A DNA stretch of 23,756 bases from Saccoglossus kowalevskii (Eukaryota > Hemichordata > Enteropneusta > Harrimaniidae): the NCBI RefSeq assembly GCF_000003605.2, contig NW_003106629.1:1-23756 (forward strand). Direction: 5' to 3'. Shown piece by piece: positions 7,861 through 17,267 of this stretch. Position 1 is the stretch's first letter. The number at the start of each line of letters is the position of its first letter. The notes below the pieces were generated by a model. The model saw only the letters and a program-made list of their open reading frames with translations. It was not told the DNA's origin and did no database searches. A program made the translations under genes and the position numbers.

Positions 7861-8490
7861 GTTAGGTAAAACCTATGATAATAAGCTACAGTTACAGATT
7901 TAGGTTTGTCAATTTTTTGTATAGCGTCAATTTTTCCAAATTTTTTTTCAGAATATAGCATGTAGCATGTAATACACAATTTTATCTTTCATAAACAATC
8001 AAACCATCAAGCATTGGCTAAACGACTTAACACTTTATGGAAGTTTGCAAGATACTGGGAATTATCAAAATACACCAGGTATGTTACGCAGGACGCCCTC
8101 TCTAGTTCTCTGAAAAATTGCTGGAGCTGAACTCACACTAAAATCTAAGCGGTTATACCTAAATAGACACATGTGTGTAGTTATTGTAAGAAGTGTTTCT
8201 GACTCTTCATTCAAAATTAATTGATTATAAACATGATACAGATCAAGTTTAGTGAATTTGTGTGCACCTCCTGCCAGTTGTACCATCAAATCCTCAAAAG
8301 GAGGAATATGATATTGTTCAATAGGTGATGCTTTATTGAAAGTTAACTTGTAATCACCACAAATCCTCACAGTGCCATCAGTTTTGGGTACAGGTACAAC
8401 TGGAGTAGCCCAATCAGAATGTGTGCCTGACTTAATAATACATTCAAGAGGTAAATTCTTAACAATCTTATTGTCAAACTGAACAATTAC
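7861..8490 (-). pseudogene. Gypsy-B reverse transcriptase remnant, copy 1
   Basis: Clear RT landmarks are HSDWATPVVPVPK and TDGTVRICGDYK (fingers), FEDLMVQLAGG followed by FTKLDL (first catalytic Asp), YNQLILNEES, LFRYNRLDFSVSSAPAIFQR and LRNIPGVF. The tyrosine-x-Asp-Asp box lies one frame over as YFDN (8061-8072), so it is out of frame and its second Asp is Asn. Upstream, VKNLPLE is followed almost at once by SGTHSDW; about 100 residues between protease and RT fingers that the family usually has are missing. Copy 1 has extra changes from the usual residues (AGGA, DLY, RLDF) where copy 2 keeps AGGG, DLS and RLAF. Not functional. Confidence 0.88.
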
Positions 8491-8787
8491 TTATTTACGA
8501 CCTATAATGTTCACACGTTCAACAGTGTAGGTTTTCAGTCGAATAGGACTGTCCTCTAAATGTGAATCTTGTAACTTGTGAAACGATGACTGATTCAGCA
8601 AGGTAAATGGAAAACCAGTATCCACTTCAAAATTAGTGTTCACTCCATTAATCCATAAATTAACTGTATACCCACCTGACTTGGAATCGCTACACTTCCC
8701 AAGTAGTTCATCGCACTGACAGTGACCAAAAACATCGTCATATGGGTATGGTTGGGTATCACTACTCTCCCCATTTGATTCAGTCAT
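8491..8787 (-). pseudogene. Gypsy-B aspartic protease (retropepsin) remnant, copy 1
   Basis: A 98-codon open stretch contains a 40-residue acidic leader (MTESNGESSD, YPYDDVFGHCQCDELLG), then VNLWINGVNTNFEVDTGFPF, with the catalytic DTG at 8622-8614. Retropepsins have D-T-G-A/S here; the following Phe is unusual. It then continues TLLNQSSFHKL and DSPIRLKTYT, the usual next strands. The second half of the domain is short: a TAA follows IIGRK, and the same frame continues VIVQFDNKIVKNLPLE before the deletion into RT. The protease would cut the gag-pol polyprotein. The stop, the Phe and the shortened fold suggest no activity. Confidence 0.82.
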
Positions 8788-8799
8788 GTGATTACCAGC

Positions 8800-9513
8800 C
8801 TAATCTCGCTTTAGCTTTTTACATGCAACTTTAATGTGACCATATTGTTTTTACAATAGTGACAAATTTCATTTTGGAATTTGCAAACATGTGGTAGGTG
8901 ATTTCCCAGACAACGATAACATTTTTCTGCTACTTGCTTTTGATTAGTGACTACAGTGTTTTTCCGACATGGTCCTGGCTTGCCAGGCTTCCCCTTCCAT
9001 TTTGATGCCTTGAACGCATTCGCACTGACAGGAGTAGAGTATAATAAGTTCATGACCTTCAAATTTCGTGTTGTGGTTTCAACTGCCACTGCAATTTTCA
9101 GTGCATATTTCCAAAACAAAGTTGTTTCCATCAGTAATTTACGTTATGTACTCTGATCATTAATACCACAAACTAGGCGATCGGGTAACAAGGGTCGTAC
9201 CAAAATTACAGTGTTCTGAAATTTTACGTAATTCAGCCTTGTATGATTGTACACTTTCACCCGGTTTGTGGACACGCGAATTAAACTTATAACGTTCAAC
9301 AATTTCACTTGGTTTCGGCGTGTAGTGACCTTTCACAAGATTTATTTTTAAATCAACGCGTATGTTCGGAACCCACGGAACACAGCACGTTTTCGATCAT
9401 GAACATCACTAGAATTTGCGTGAAGGAACATGGTCCATCACTTCACAGTAGTCCTCCAAAAACTGTTCCAGTTGGTTAAACTGACTCAGCGTTTATATCA
9501 GTGAACTCGCCAT
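8800..9513 (-). pseudogene. Gypsy-B gag remnant with zinc knuckles, copy 1
   Basis: The ATG at 9513 opens MASSLI and meets a stop; the same frame resumes TLSQFNQLEQFLEDYCEVMD. Further fragments are KPSEIVERYKFNSR and RKISEHCNFG, then in another frame NRLVCGINDQ and MNLLYSTPVSANAFK, followed by the nucleocapsid. The first knuckle is CYRCLGNHLPHVC (C-x2-C-x3-H-x4-C). The second starts CHYCK but its end, GHIKVACKK, lies one frame over, so a frameshift splits it. The I-V-E-R-Y-K-F and L-V-C-G-I motifs are typical of gag in K02A2.6-like Gypsy elements of animals. At least three frame breaks make it non-coding. Gag would form the particle and bind element RNA. Confidence 0.82.
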
Positions 9514-9532
9514 TTTAAGTACTAGTAATAAA

Positions 9533-9549
9533 CCTCGTCCTCGACGCCA
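9533..9549 (-). promoter_or_regulatory. Gypsy-B primer-binding site, tRNA-Ser-like (decayed)
   Basis: The minus strand reads TGGCGTCGAGGACGAGG, 20 bases before the gag ATG. Related Gypsy elements have TGGCGACGAGGATGGG, complementary to the 3' end of a serine tRNA; 13 of 16 bases agree. The position supports it; the primer identity is inference. Confidence 0.55.
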
Positions 9550-9551
9550 AA

Positions 9552-9715
9552 TATGTCGTGGCCTGTGGTAATGCAGAGATGCAACCAACGAAAGTTTGCA
9601 GTAACAAACGATAGACTTTACGTTATTCAAAACATGGCTTCACCAACCAACAGATACAATGCGCATGCGTGAATAACAAGAGCGGGAAATATGCTAATAA
9701 GACCAATATACTACA
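9552..9715 (-). repeat. Candidate Gypsy-B 5' LTR, copy 1
   Basis: On the minus strand sequence from TGTAGTATATTGGTCTTATT (starting at 9715) ends next to the primer-binding site. It contains TGCGCATGCG (near 9660), a GC-rich palindrome resembling an NRF1-type activator site. No matching 3' LTR was found, so the outer edge is a guess based on a TG start; it could extend to about 9810. Confidence 0.35.
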
Positions 9716-10448
9716 ATCATACCACGGGAGGTAAATGTAGGTCAATTCCAAAGGTAGATTCGATGTTTCCTGTTCCGTTTTTGAGTCATGACGAATGCAC
9801 AGAGTCATACATGATCTGTCTCTGAAACTTGAAGTATATAGTTAGTTAACACCCAACAACTATCTCATCGAAAAAAGGTCGATCACGGGCCATATGCAGA
9901 AAACAATCTTTGGAAATGATAAAACTATACGCTAAAAAATAAACTTATCAACTGGGCATGGGATCACCCCAACGCGTCAAGTGATTATCCAATCACATAC
10001 GTGAATTCACGTAGCAAGTAATGAGCTCAACTTGATCTTTTGATGTGTGGCTTTCTAACCGTGTTTTACTATAGAACGATAATTAAATATAATATCCTTA
10101 CCATTGCTGCGCATCAGCGTCATAAGCGTGCGTGCATATATTACTTGTCATCGCCGTGGCATCGTAGTTCAACGATACGAGGATATATATATATGATACG
10201 CATTAGCTCCGTTATTAGTTTTATTGTTACGGAGTGCCTGTGTAGCTCAGATCTATATTTGATGGAAGCAGGCCTGACTGGAACGCTATACACGTTGACG
10301 CTTCCGGCGATTAGTGTTAGCTTGTAAATAAACTACGAGGGTTTCTACAAACATAGTCTATGCAAGCGATTAGTAACACCTCTAATAAACAACTGCCCCG
10401 GGTAACAATCATAGATTAGACCATGGAGCAACAGTAAAATAAAATCTA
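9716..10448. other. Unassigned sequence with two adjacent palindromes
   Basis: No gene recognised. A plus-strand frame at 10040-10327 is preserved in both copies, but so is everything else at this divergence, and it resembles no family. GTGATT-ATCC-AATCAC (9981-9996) is followed at once by TACGTGAATTCACGTA (9998-10013), a perfect 16-bp palindrome that is 14 bp in copy 2. A short TA run sits near 10182. Confidence 0.4.
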
Positions 10449-10731
10449 TTTTTATATTTGTAATGATTCATATTTCAGTGCAGTTTGCCGGTCAAGCGTA
10501 CCGCTGTCTACAGACGCACGCTACATTCTGGGTTTTGTCATTAGAACTATGAATACATTGGTTGACTGCTGGCATACCTTTGATGGTTCACACATCGTTT
10601 CAAAACTCTCCCTCCCAGCAATATAAATCAGCCTTTCGTTTTATGTGTTACTGTGAACTCTCAGTCGACTGTTTTTGTGGCATAGCGAACTCTCAATCGT
10701 CAGTTTTTTTCCATTGCTAACTCGTAATCTG
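10449..10731 (+). repeat. Gypsy-A LTR, right copy (plus orientation), copy 1
   Basis: The reverse complement matches the left LTR from TTTTTATATTTG at its start, through TGATTCATAT and the AGTTCTAATGACAA-type block, the TATA box (10622-10628) and the three 31-bp units. It lacks the 173-bp segment found in the left LTR and about 45 bp at the inner end, including the primer-site joint; GTGGGAGTAG at 10731 may be a remnant of that joint. Its internal side faces right, opposite to the left LTR. Confidence 0.75.
10622..10628 (+). promoter_or_regulatory. LTR TATA box (TATAAAT), right LTR copy 1
   Basis: Same TATAAATCAGC motif as in the inverted left LTR, followed by the conserved leader with GTGTTACTGTGAACTCTCAG. 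Confidence 0.55.
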
Positions 10732-10890
10732 TGGGAGTAGGTTCTTGGGTCAGATGTTTCATACTCAAAGACGATATGTAAAATAATCACCAATATTTAT
10801 TGACTTCTTTTGTTGAGAAAACATGCAGTGTGATAATTGAAAATCTAATGAGCATAAATTATGAGAGATATTTAAATTTGAATAAAGTGA

Positions 10891-10950
10891 AATAAATAAT
10901 AAATAAAAAATAAATAAATAAATAAATAAATAAATAAATCAATAAATAAA
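10891..10950. repeat. (AAAT)n microsatellite, copy 1 only
   Basis: About fifteen AAAT units with a few interruptions. The matching site in copy 2 (near 22100-22130) has no array, only AGAAATACCATATAAATACC, and this accounts for most of the length difference between copies. Confidence 0.92.
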
Positions 10951-11665
10951 CCCAGCCGTTGACTTTAAATTACAAGTCGTATAGAGAAATATTCAAATCT
11001 AGGAACACAAAATAAATGACTGAAAACAATTGGCAACTTATGAAAAGTACAATATTTTGTCGGTGTTTTTGAGCTCTCAGGTAATTGGTTAATACATGAA
11101 CAGCTCTCCCAGTACTGTATATTACCCCCTGCTAATGTGGGCTCTCTTGACAAGAGTTTTACTGCGGCGTTACGTGTAAAGGACTGTCTGGGGTTATGAT
11201 GAGCACTGGAAAACATCCAAACATTTTAAAACACAACTGATTAAGATATTTTGATTACATTGAGAGGTTTTCTATGCAATTCATTGAAGTAACACAATTT
11301 ATTGTAGTGTCGGGTGATAGTAGGATGGGTATTTTGTTTCAGGTCGGAGGATTATTTAAAAGGTTTAAAATGATACAAATTTGCCTATGAAAAAGTGCAT
11401 TTATTTCCAGCAAATTGAATATTGAAATCCGTTACAAATCTAACTACAATTTCGAATTACTCTTTAATACTCATGGCGAACTGATTCGCTCCGACGACTG
11501 AAGCATGAATGGTAATGTTAATTTAATATATATTTTAGAAATAATATCAAATTAGATAAAATGATGAATAAATTAAATAGAACAGCATTGAGGTATAAAA
11601 ATGACAAATGATCCGCAGACACAGTCGCTTTGTAAAAATCAGTGCTTCATACATTTTCTTGCAGA

Positions 11666-11686
11666 CGGCGTTGGTGCCTAACGCCG
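11666..11686. other. 7-bp perfect stem hairpin
   Basis: CGGCGTT and AACGCCG are separated by GGTGCCT. Unchanged in copy 2 at 22847-22867. No U-run follows and no function is implied. Confidence 0.4.
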
Positions 11687-12573
11687 CTCCCCCGACTGGA
11701 GGTCTGTGTTGAAAAGTAATCCTTTGTTGTTGTGGTGTACGTAAAACGATGAACAATTTATTATTTTTTGTTAACATCACTTGACGCATTAACGACCCAC
11801 CCCTAGACGTAACAATTTCAACTCAATAGTAAAAATCCGTTGTCAAAAAACTAAATAATCACAACCCCATCGGAATCCATTTTCCACTCTTACTCACAAG
11901 CTACATTATGGCTACCGTAGACCATTCATCGAAACGAGTGGTCTAGGTGTATACTGTGACCAATGCCGTGGACTCACTGTGTGTAATGCTTAATGATAAG
12001 CCTAGAATAAGTATCACGTGAAACCAAATAAATATCATTCTAAAAAAACGTACTAATACTCAATTGACTCTGGATTCATTGACCTGGGGAAAACTACCTT
12101 TGCGATAAATATGCAATAATCGTCTAGAAGTTCCTATGAATACTAACGAATTTCACATAACCATTGTTGCTGTTGTTTTTGTGTTTTTTTTTGCTTTTTC
12201 CGATTTTTAAATGTTGTACATAATCTTCGGTAATAACTACGAAAGCTTCACATCTTCAACAGAACGTAGCGGTTAAAACTAACAGATAGAGTCTGTTTTG
12301 TTTGATCACCGCTTAAGCAGCATATAATGTTTGTTATGTTTTATTTTAGCTCATTTAAAAACTACGACCGGTGTCAATATACTGTCTGTGGTGTACTTCA
12401 GAATGACAGATCTAGATCTTATTGTGACCGAATGTACAGTACTACTTTAACCCAACTTCCCTCTCGCTTCCGCCTTTCAATCGTTTTTTTTTTTGCTCGC
12501 TTTGCAACCGCTTGTTGAATTCGGATTTGACCGGATAATTTCCGCTTCATAATTTCGAATGCACAAACCCGGA

Positions 12574-13481
12574 NNNNNNNNNNNNNNNNNNNNNNNNNNN
12601 NNNNNNNNNNNNNNNNNNNNNNNNNNNNNNNNNNNNNNNNNNNNNNNNNNNNNNNNNNNNNNNNNNNNNNNNNNNNNNNNNNNNNNNNNNNNNNNNNNNN
12701 NNNNNNNNNNNNNNNNNNNNNNNNNNNNNNNNNNNNNNNNNNNNNNNNNNNNNNNNNNNNNNNNNNNNNNNNNNNNNNNNNNNNNNNNNNNNNNNNNNNN
12801 NNNNNNNNNNNNNNNNNNNNNNNNNNNNNNNNNNNNNNNNNNNNNNNNNNNNNNNNNNNNNNNNNNNNNNNNNNNNNNNNNNNNNNNNNNNNNNNNNNNN
12901 NNNNNNNNNNNNNNNNNNNNNNNNNNNNNNNNNNNNNNNNNNNNNNNNNNNNNNNNNNNNNNNNNNNNNNNNNNNNNNNNNNNNNNNNNNNNNNNNNNNN
13001 NNNNNNNNNNNNNNNNNNNNNNNNNNNNNNNNNNNNNNNNNNNNNNNNNNNNNNNNNNNNNNNNNNNNNNNNNNNNNNNNNNNNNNNNNNNNNNNNNNNN
13101 NNNNNNNNNNNNNNNNNNNNNNNNNNNNNNNNNNNNNNNNNNNNNNNNNNNNNNNNNNNNNNNNNNNNNNNNNNNNNNNNNNNNNNNNNNNNNNNNNNNN
13201 NNNNNNNNNNNNNNNNNNNNNNNNNNNNNNNNNNNNNNNNNNNNNNNNNNNNNNNNNNNNNNNNNNNNNNNNNNNNNNNNNNNNNNNNNNNNNNNNNNNN
13301 NNNNNNNNNNNNNNNNNNNNNNNNNNNNNNNNNNNNNNNNNNNNNNNNNNNNNNNNNNNNNNNNNNNNNNNNNNNNNNNNNNNNNNNNNNNNNNNNNNNN
13401 NNNNNNNNNNNNNNNNNNNNNNNNNNNNNNNNNNNNNNNNNNNNNNNNNNNNNNNNNNNNNNNNNNNNNNNNNNNNNNNNN
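12574..13481. other. Assembly gap (908 N)
   Basis: A run of 908 N separates the two copies. The size is not a round default, so it was probably estimated from read pairs. Frames that run across it are not genes. Confidence 1.
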
Positions 13482-13893
13482 CATAAAACTGACGATTGAC
13501 AGTTCACTGTAACACATGGAACAAAAAGCTGATTTATATTTGAGAGAAAGTAGAAAACAGTTTTGAAACTTCGTGTGAACCATCAAAGGCATGCCGACAG
13601 TCAGTCAATGGTTGGTGTGGATTCACGCAATCCTGCTGTTACATTGCACCAAACATGAAGGGGAGAGATTTTACACAGCATAATAAAAGTCAAACTCTCT
13701 CGCAGGGATATTTCATTTGGTTAATTATTTGAGGAAAAAACGTTGTGACAGGATTTAACTCTCAGCGTTCCGCAGATCCATTGTATTCATATAGTTCTAA
13801 TGACAACGACCCACATTGTGGCATGCAGTCTGCAGACATCGGTACTTTCACTGGCAAACTGCACTGCAATATGAATCATTGCAAATATAAAAA
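13482..13893 (-). repeat. Gypsy-A left LTR, copy 2 (truncated by the gap)
   Basis: It matches 2262-2673 with four substitutions. The primer-site side, the first 31-bp unit and most of the second are missing because they would fall in the N gap. The TATA box lies at about 13532-13538. Confidence 0.75.
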
Positions 13894-14759
13894 CCTGGCC
13901 GTTAATTTATATTTGTTAGAAATAAATAACTTACATATTTTCCAGATAACTGATGTTTGTTTTACAACGTAATTTTAATGATAGGCCCTACTAAGTACTT
14001 TGAGGATGTAGTGGACTTTCGTGCTGACTTTTTTTCATTTTATTTTCTTGTCGTAATCGATGACTTATACCTATAGGCAACCATACGACCCTGTTTTTTT
14101 TATTAAATCACGTGTTGATTTAAAAAAAACACGACTTTTTTAAAAATAAAAAAATGATTTACAAGTAACGGAAATCTCGGGAAAGTGCTCGTCGGCTACG
14201 CCTCTGAGCCGAAACAATAACATTTTTAATTGGCATAATCCCGCAAATAAATTTGTAGTTCCCAAGTTTATTTTGAAAAATGGAACAAAAAAACCGAAAA
14301 AGGGCGATCCAATGACAAGCAAAACCTGCAAGTTTCTGAATAGCAGAAACTGTTTTGCGCTGATAATTGTATAACAATCGTACTGCAAGTCGGTACAAAT
14401 AAACTAAGCAAATTGTAACGAATTATAGAGCAAACACGACGACCTATAATTCACGACAGTACTGTCAGCAAGCATGACCGACTGGCGGATTGAGTCAACA
14501 AATAGTAGGCCTTTTTACTAAAATTACGATTTTAATTAATATTCAACAACAAAAGTTTCATCGCCGGTATTTATTTAAAAAAAAAAACATAGCTTAACCA
14601 GGTACTCTCATTATGTAGTTCTGCTCTGTTGACATTTTCGCTTGGTTCAGGTGCCGTGGCTTACGAGGAAGTTGCTGGGAGCGTAGACAAGACAGTGCTG
14701 ACTCTGCCAAGTTTAACGGTCACACGTCACGTTTTGTACATAAATTGTTTGTTAGTATA
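13894..14759. other. Unassigned sequence, copy 2 of 2674-3539
   Basis: Nearly identical to the first copy. One extra A in the run near 14150 breaks the phenylalanine-rich minus-strand frame at a different place, which argues that the frame is not a gene. The palindrome GACAGTACTGTC is at 14455-14466. Confidence 0.4.
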
Positions 14760-15148
14760 TTTTATATATTTATTGCAAAGCCAAATGCCATTGGCCTAAA
14801 GAGCAAATACAGTTCCACTTAACAATGGTAACAATAGAAATCATTTAAGTTCTGTTTTTCATAGCAAAATAAACATAACTCGCTAACTGATTTAAAATTC
14901 CATTGTTTTTTGAACTCATGAGCGAGATAAATTTGTTGTAAGTCGGGTTGGTGCAACACCATACAGACAAAAATTCGGCTTCAACACGTTGATAACGATG
15001 GGAAATAGCTATAAAATTATATTCGTCTTCAATATAAAATTGATTGCGTTCAACACAGTATTCACACAATCTATTATCGAGGGGGACATTTTCATGTCTT
15101 TTTCAATACGCAAATTGTGAGAAGAACAACGTAACCTTGAGAATTGTT
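14760..15148 (-). pseudogene. LINE ORF2 C-terminal fragment with 3' UTR, copy 2
   Basis: Same landmarks as copy 1: RLRCSSHNLRIE, NRLCEYC, IEDEYNF, LMSSKNNGILNQLASYVYF. Near the C-terminus it reads FAMKNRT where copy 1 has FVMKNRT. The same His-to-Asn and Cys-to-Ser changes and the same frameshift before NVPLDNR are present, so the element was dead before the copies separated. AATAAA is at 14774-14769. No RT core is visible. Confidence 0.72.
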
Positions 15149-16282
15149 TGTTGTGATATGGTATAACCCTCGAAACTAAACTTGTCAAGCAAATAAACTT
15201 AAATTGATAACGTGATTACACTGTTTATTCAAGGGCGGCCATACTATATTTTCATGTTGCTTTTTATCGGCCATGTACCAAACGGGTTGATTTTTATAAA
15301 ACCAACACAATAGCTATCTTAAACATCAAACAATAACTGAATACCATACGCTGAGCAGAAAATATTCTCTCGACTGTGCTACTTTTGGTTCTTGAACCTT
15401 TTCAGTCATTTGGAAAGTAACGTGTCTAACACCACAACAAATCACGATTACGCAAATAGTTGATCTTTTCAGAGATTGAACACAAGATGATTTGAAAACG
15501 ACAGTAAATTTTTGTTCAAGTATCAGTAATATTTCATGACTAATTGACCTGTGAAAACAGTACTATAATGTATTACAGAATTTTTCTTTACCACTTGTTA
15601 AAAGAACTAAACAATTCAGAATATATCTATTTTACATTATTTTTGAGAACATTGTAGTCTTCCTTTTCTCATAAAATGTGTTAGCTAAATATTTTGTTTC
15701 CTAGTAGCAGTAACAAGAAGCAGCACAATGGATTTTGTTTATTTAACAGTCATTTGACGTAATTAACGTTGACATTAGTGTTTTTGAATAGAGTCTTGCA
15801 AAGGCTACAAAAAACATGTAAAAATTGTTAGTTATTAATCATTAATATTTTGTTTTTATCAAGCTTTTTCTGTTTCTGTTTAAAGCAGTCTCTAGCTTGA
15901 TGCAGAAATGGGGTTCCCTAAGCGGTTCAATTCATTTGTGAACGCAAGCGGAAAATTGACGTTTCCGTTTGTATTCGCAAAGTTACCTTCTAGTCAGTTA
16001 TGATACAATGTACTACAAAGGAATTGAACCATAATTATAGTATCTAATAAAAAATGCACAACAAACGACGACAACCGTAATGTTTGCACGACAAACCGTA
16101 ATGTTTGCATGAAATATAGTTTACATGTTTACAAGACATGTAAGTCATTTTTTCTTCAGTTGATAACTTCACCCGCGTTCGATGATTAACAAAAACCCGA
16201 GTACAGCACCTATAATGACCCGTAATTTGCGGTACAGTTTAACTAGTCCACGTGAGCTCATTTCAGCTACATGAACTAGCTA
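15149..16282. other. Unassigned AT-rich sequence, copy 2 of 3928-5063
   Basis: Same content as in copy 1, including the 20/21-bp tandem repeat at 16069-16109. A two-base deletion near 15560 and scattered substitutions distinguish it. No gene seen. Confidence 0.4.
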
Positions 16283-17053
16283 CAGCACTTTTCACTTGAG
16301 CTTGCAATTTGTATCGTAATAGACGTTAAAATAAATGGGCCAGACAACAATGATCCAGTTTGCAATAATACAAATAAACGAATAGCATAATCACACGATT
16401 TTAACATTGTCGAATACGCATTTGAGCATTTGTAAAAATATGTTCAAGCAGAGATGATAAAACATGCAGTGGGAAAAAATTCACCAGCTTACTAATCCGT
16501 ATAATAGTATAACCTGTATCTTGAAAAGTTACTGCCATGACCGTAGACTACATCGTTTTGTAATTTGGAAGACCATGTTTAAATGCGTGTCAATTATGTA
16601 GCAATTATTCTTTTGAAAAATGCGTTTGCGTATGTTGTCACAAATAGAATCTTTTTTGCCTGGCCCATTTATATGGTTGCCACCCATGATAAAAACTGCA
16701 AGCTCGAACGAAACGGGCTGCAAATAATAAAGAATACGCATTTGAGCGTTTGTATAAAAATATGTTCAAGCAGTGGTGATAAAACAGGCAGTGGGAGAAA
16801 TTTCACCAGCTTACCCAGAAAGTATCTAATCCGTATAATAATTTAACATTTATCTTAAAGGGTTACTGACATGACCGTAGACTACATCGTTTTGTGATTT
16901 GGAAGACCATGTTTGAATGTGTGTCAAGTCTGTGGTAATTATATTTTTGAAAATGCGTTTTTGTATGTTGTCACAAATAGAATCTTTGTTGCCTGGCCCA
17001 TTTATTTGGATGTCATCCATGATGCAAACTGCAAGCTCGAACGAAACGGGCTG
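16283..17053. mobile_element. TA-flanked MITE-like element, copy 2
   Basis: It has the same ends (CAGCACTTTT and the reverse complement of AAACGGGCTG), the same TA flanks (16281-16282 and 17054-17055), and the same internal tandem duplication (units from 16412 and 16732). The only differences from copy 1 are scattered substitutions. Confidence 0.6.
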
Positions 17054-17267
17054 TAAATAATATAGAAAATAAAATCACTACTGTAAATATTAAGGCAACT
17101 GGTGTAACAAATTTAGGAGAGTGTCGACTGACTAATAAAGAGGTCAGGTCCTAAAACTATTTTTATAACACCATTCAGAACTAAATGCTTAACACTAAAT
17201 TTTAACAAGACTATATGTATAACAAGCACATACAAAACAAAGTACATCAACATTTGTTTAAATGCAA

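Larger units (their letters stand above)
5950..9715 (-). mobile_element. Gypsy-B: dead Ty3/Gypsy LTR retrotransposon, copy 1
   Basis: On the minus strand the order is candidate LTR (9715-9552), tRNA-Ser-like primer site (9549-9533), gag (9513-8800), protease, RT, RNase H and integrase, ending in a basic tail near 6049. This is the order of Ty3/Gypsy, with integrase last. Every domain is broken by stops, frameshifts or deletions, and the RT active-site motif is altered. I could not find a 3' LTR between the end of integrase and the MITE at 5834; sequence there does not match the candidate 5' LTR, so the 3' end is lost or too diverged. The low-coordinate boundary is therefore approximate. Confidence 0.85.
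2262..12573 (+). repeat. Large duplicated unit, copy 1
   Basis: This block reappears at 13482-23756 in the same order and orientation. The offset is 11220 at the left end, drifting through small indels to 11183 at the right end; the largest change, about 34 bp, is at the AAAT microsatellite. Substitutions are rare: four in 2262-2880, about eight in 8041-8470. Copy 1 continues leftward into unique sequence, whereas copy 2 begins at an N gap. Confidence 0.97.
10732..12573. other. Unassigned right-hand part of the duplicated unit, copy 1
   Basis: No gene or transposon recognised. It contains an AAAT microsatellite, a small hairpin CGGCGTT-GGTGCCT-AACGCCG (11666-11686) and T-rich runs near 12180 and 12487. 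If the right LTR belonged to a complete Gypsy-A element, its gag and pol should lie here; I find no trace of them. The real sequence stops at 12573. Confidence 0.45.

Noticed and set aside
8947-9156. Plus-strand frame opposite Gypsy-B gag (and at 20163-20375)
   Set aside because: Shadow of the gag zinc-knuckle region on the other strand.
10040-10327. A 95-codon plus-strand frame kept in both copies
   Set aside because: At about 1-2% divergence almost any frame is kept. It resembles no family, shows no domain or signal, and its few changes are not obviously silent.
2180-10731. A single 8.5-kb DNA transposon, Polinton- or DIRS-like, with long terminal inverted repeats
   Set aside because: A tRNA-Leu primer site and a gag start lie directly outside the left arm, which makes that arm an LTR. 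No tyrosine recombinase, protein-primed polymerase or transposase was seen between the arms.
11666-11686. Hairpin read as a transcription terminator
   Set aside because: No T run follows and the genome is eukaryotic, where such terminators are not used by RNA polymerase II.
12419-13592. Very long open frames (over 300 codons) on both strands around 12.5-13.6 kb
   Set aside because: They run through the N gap, where no codon can be read; only a few dozen real codons lie at each end.
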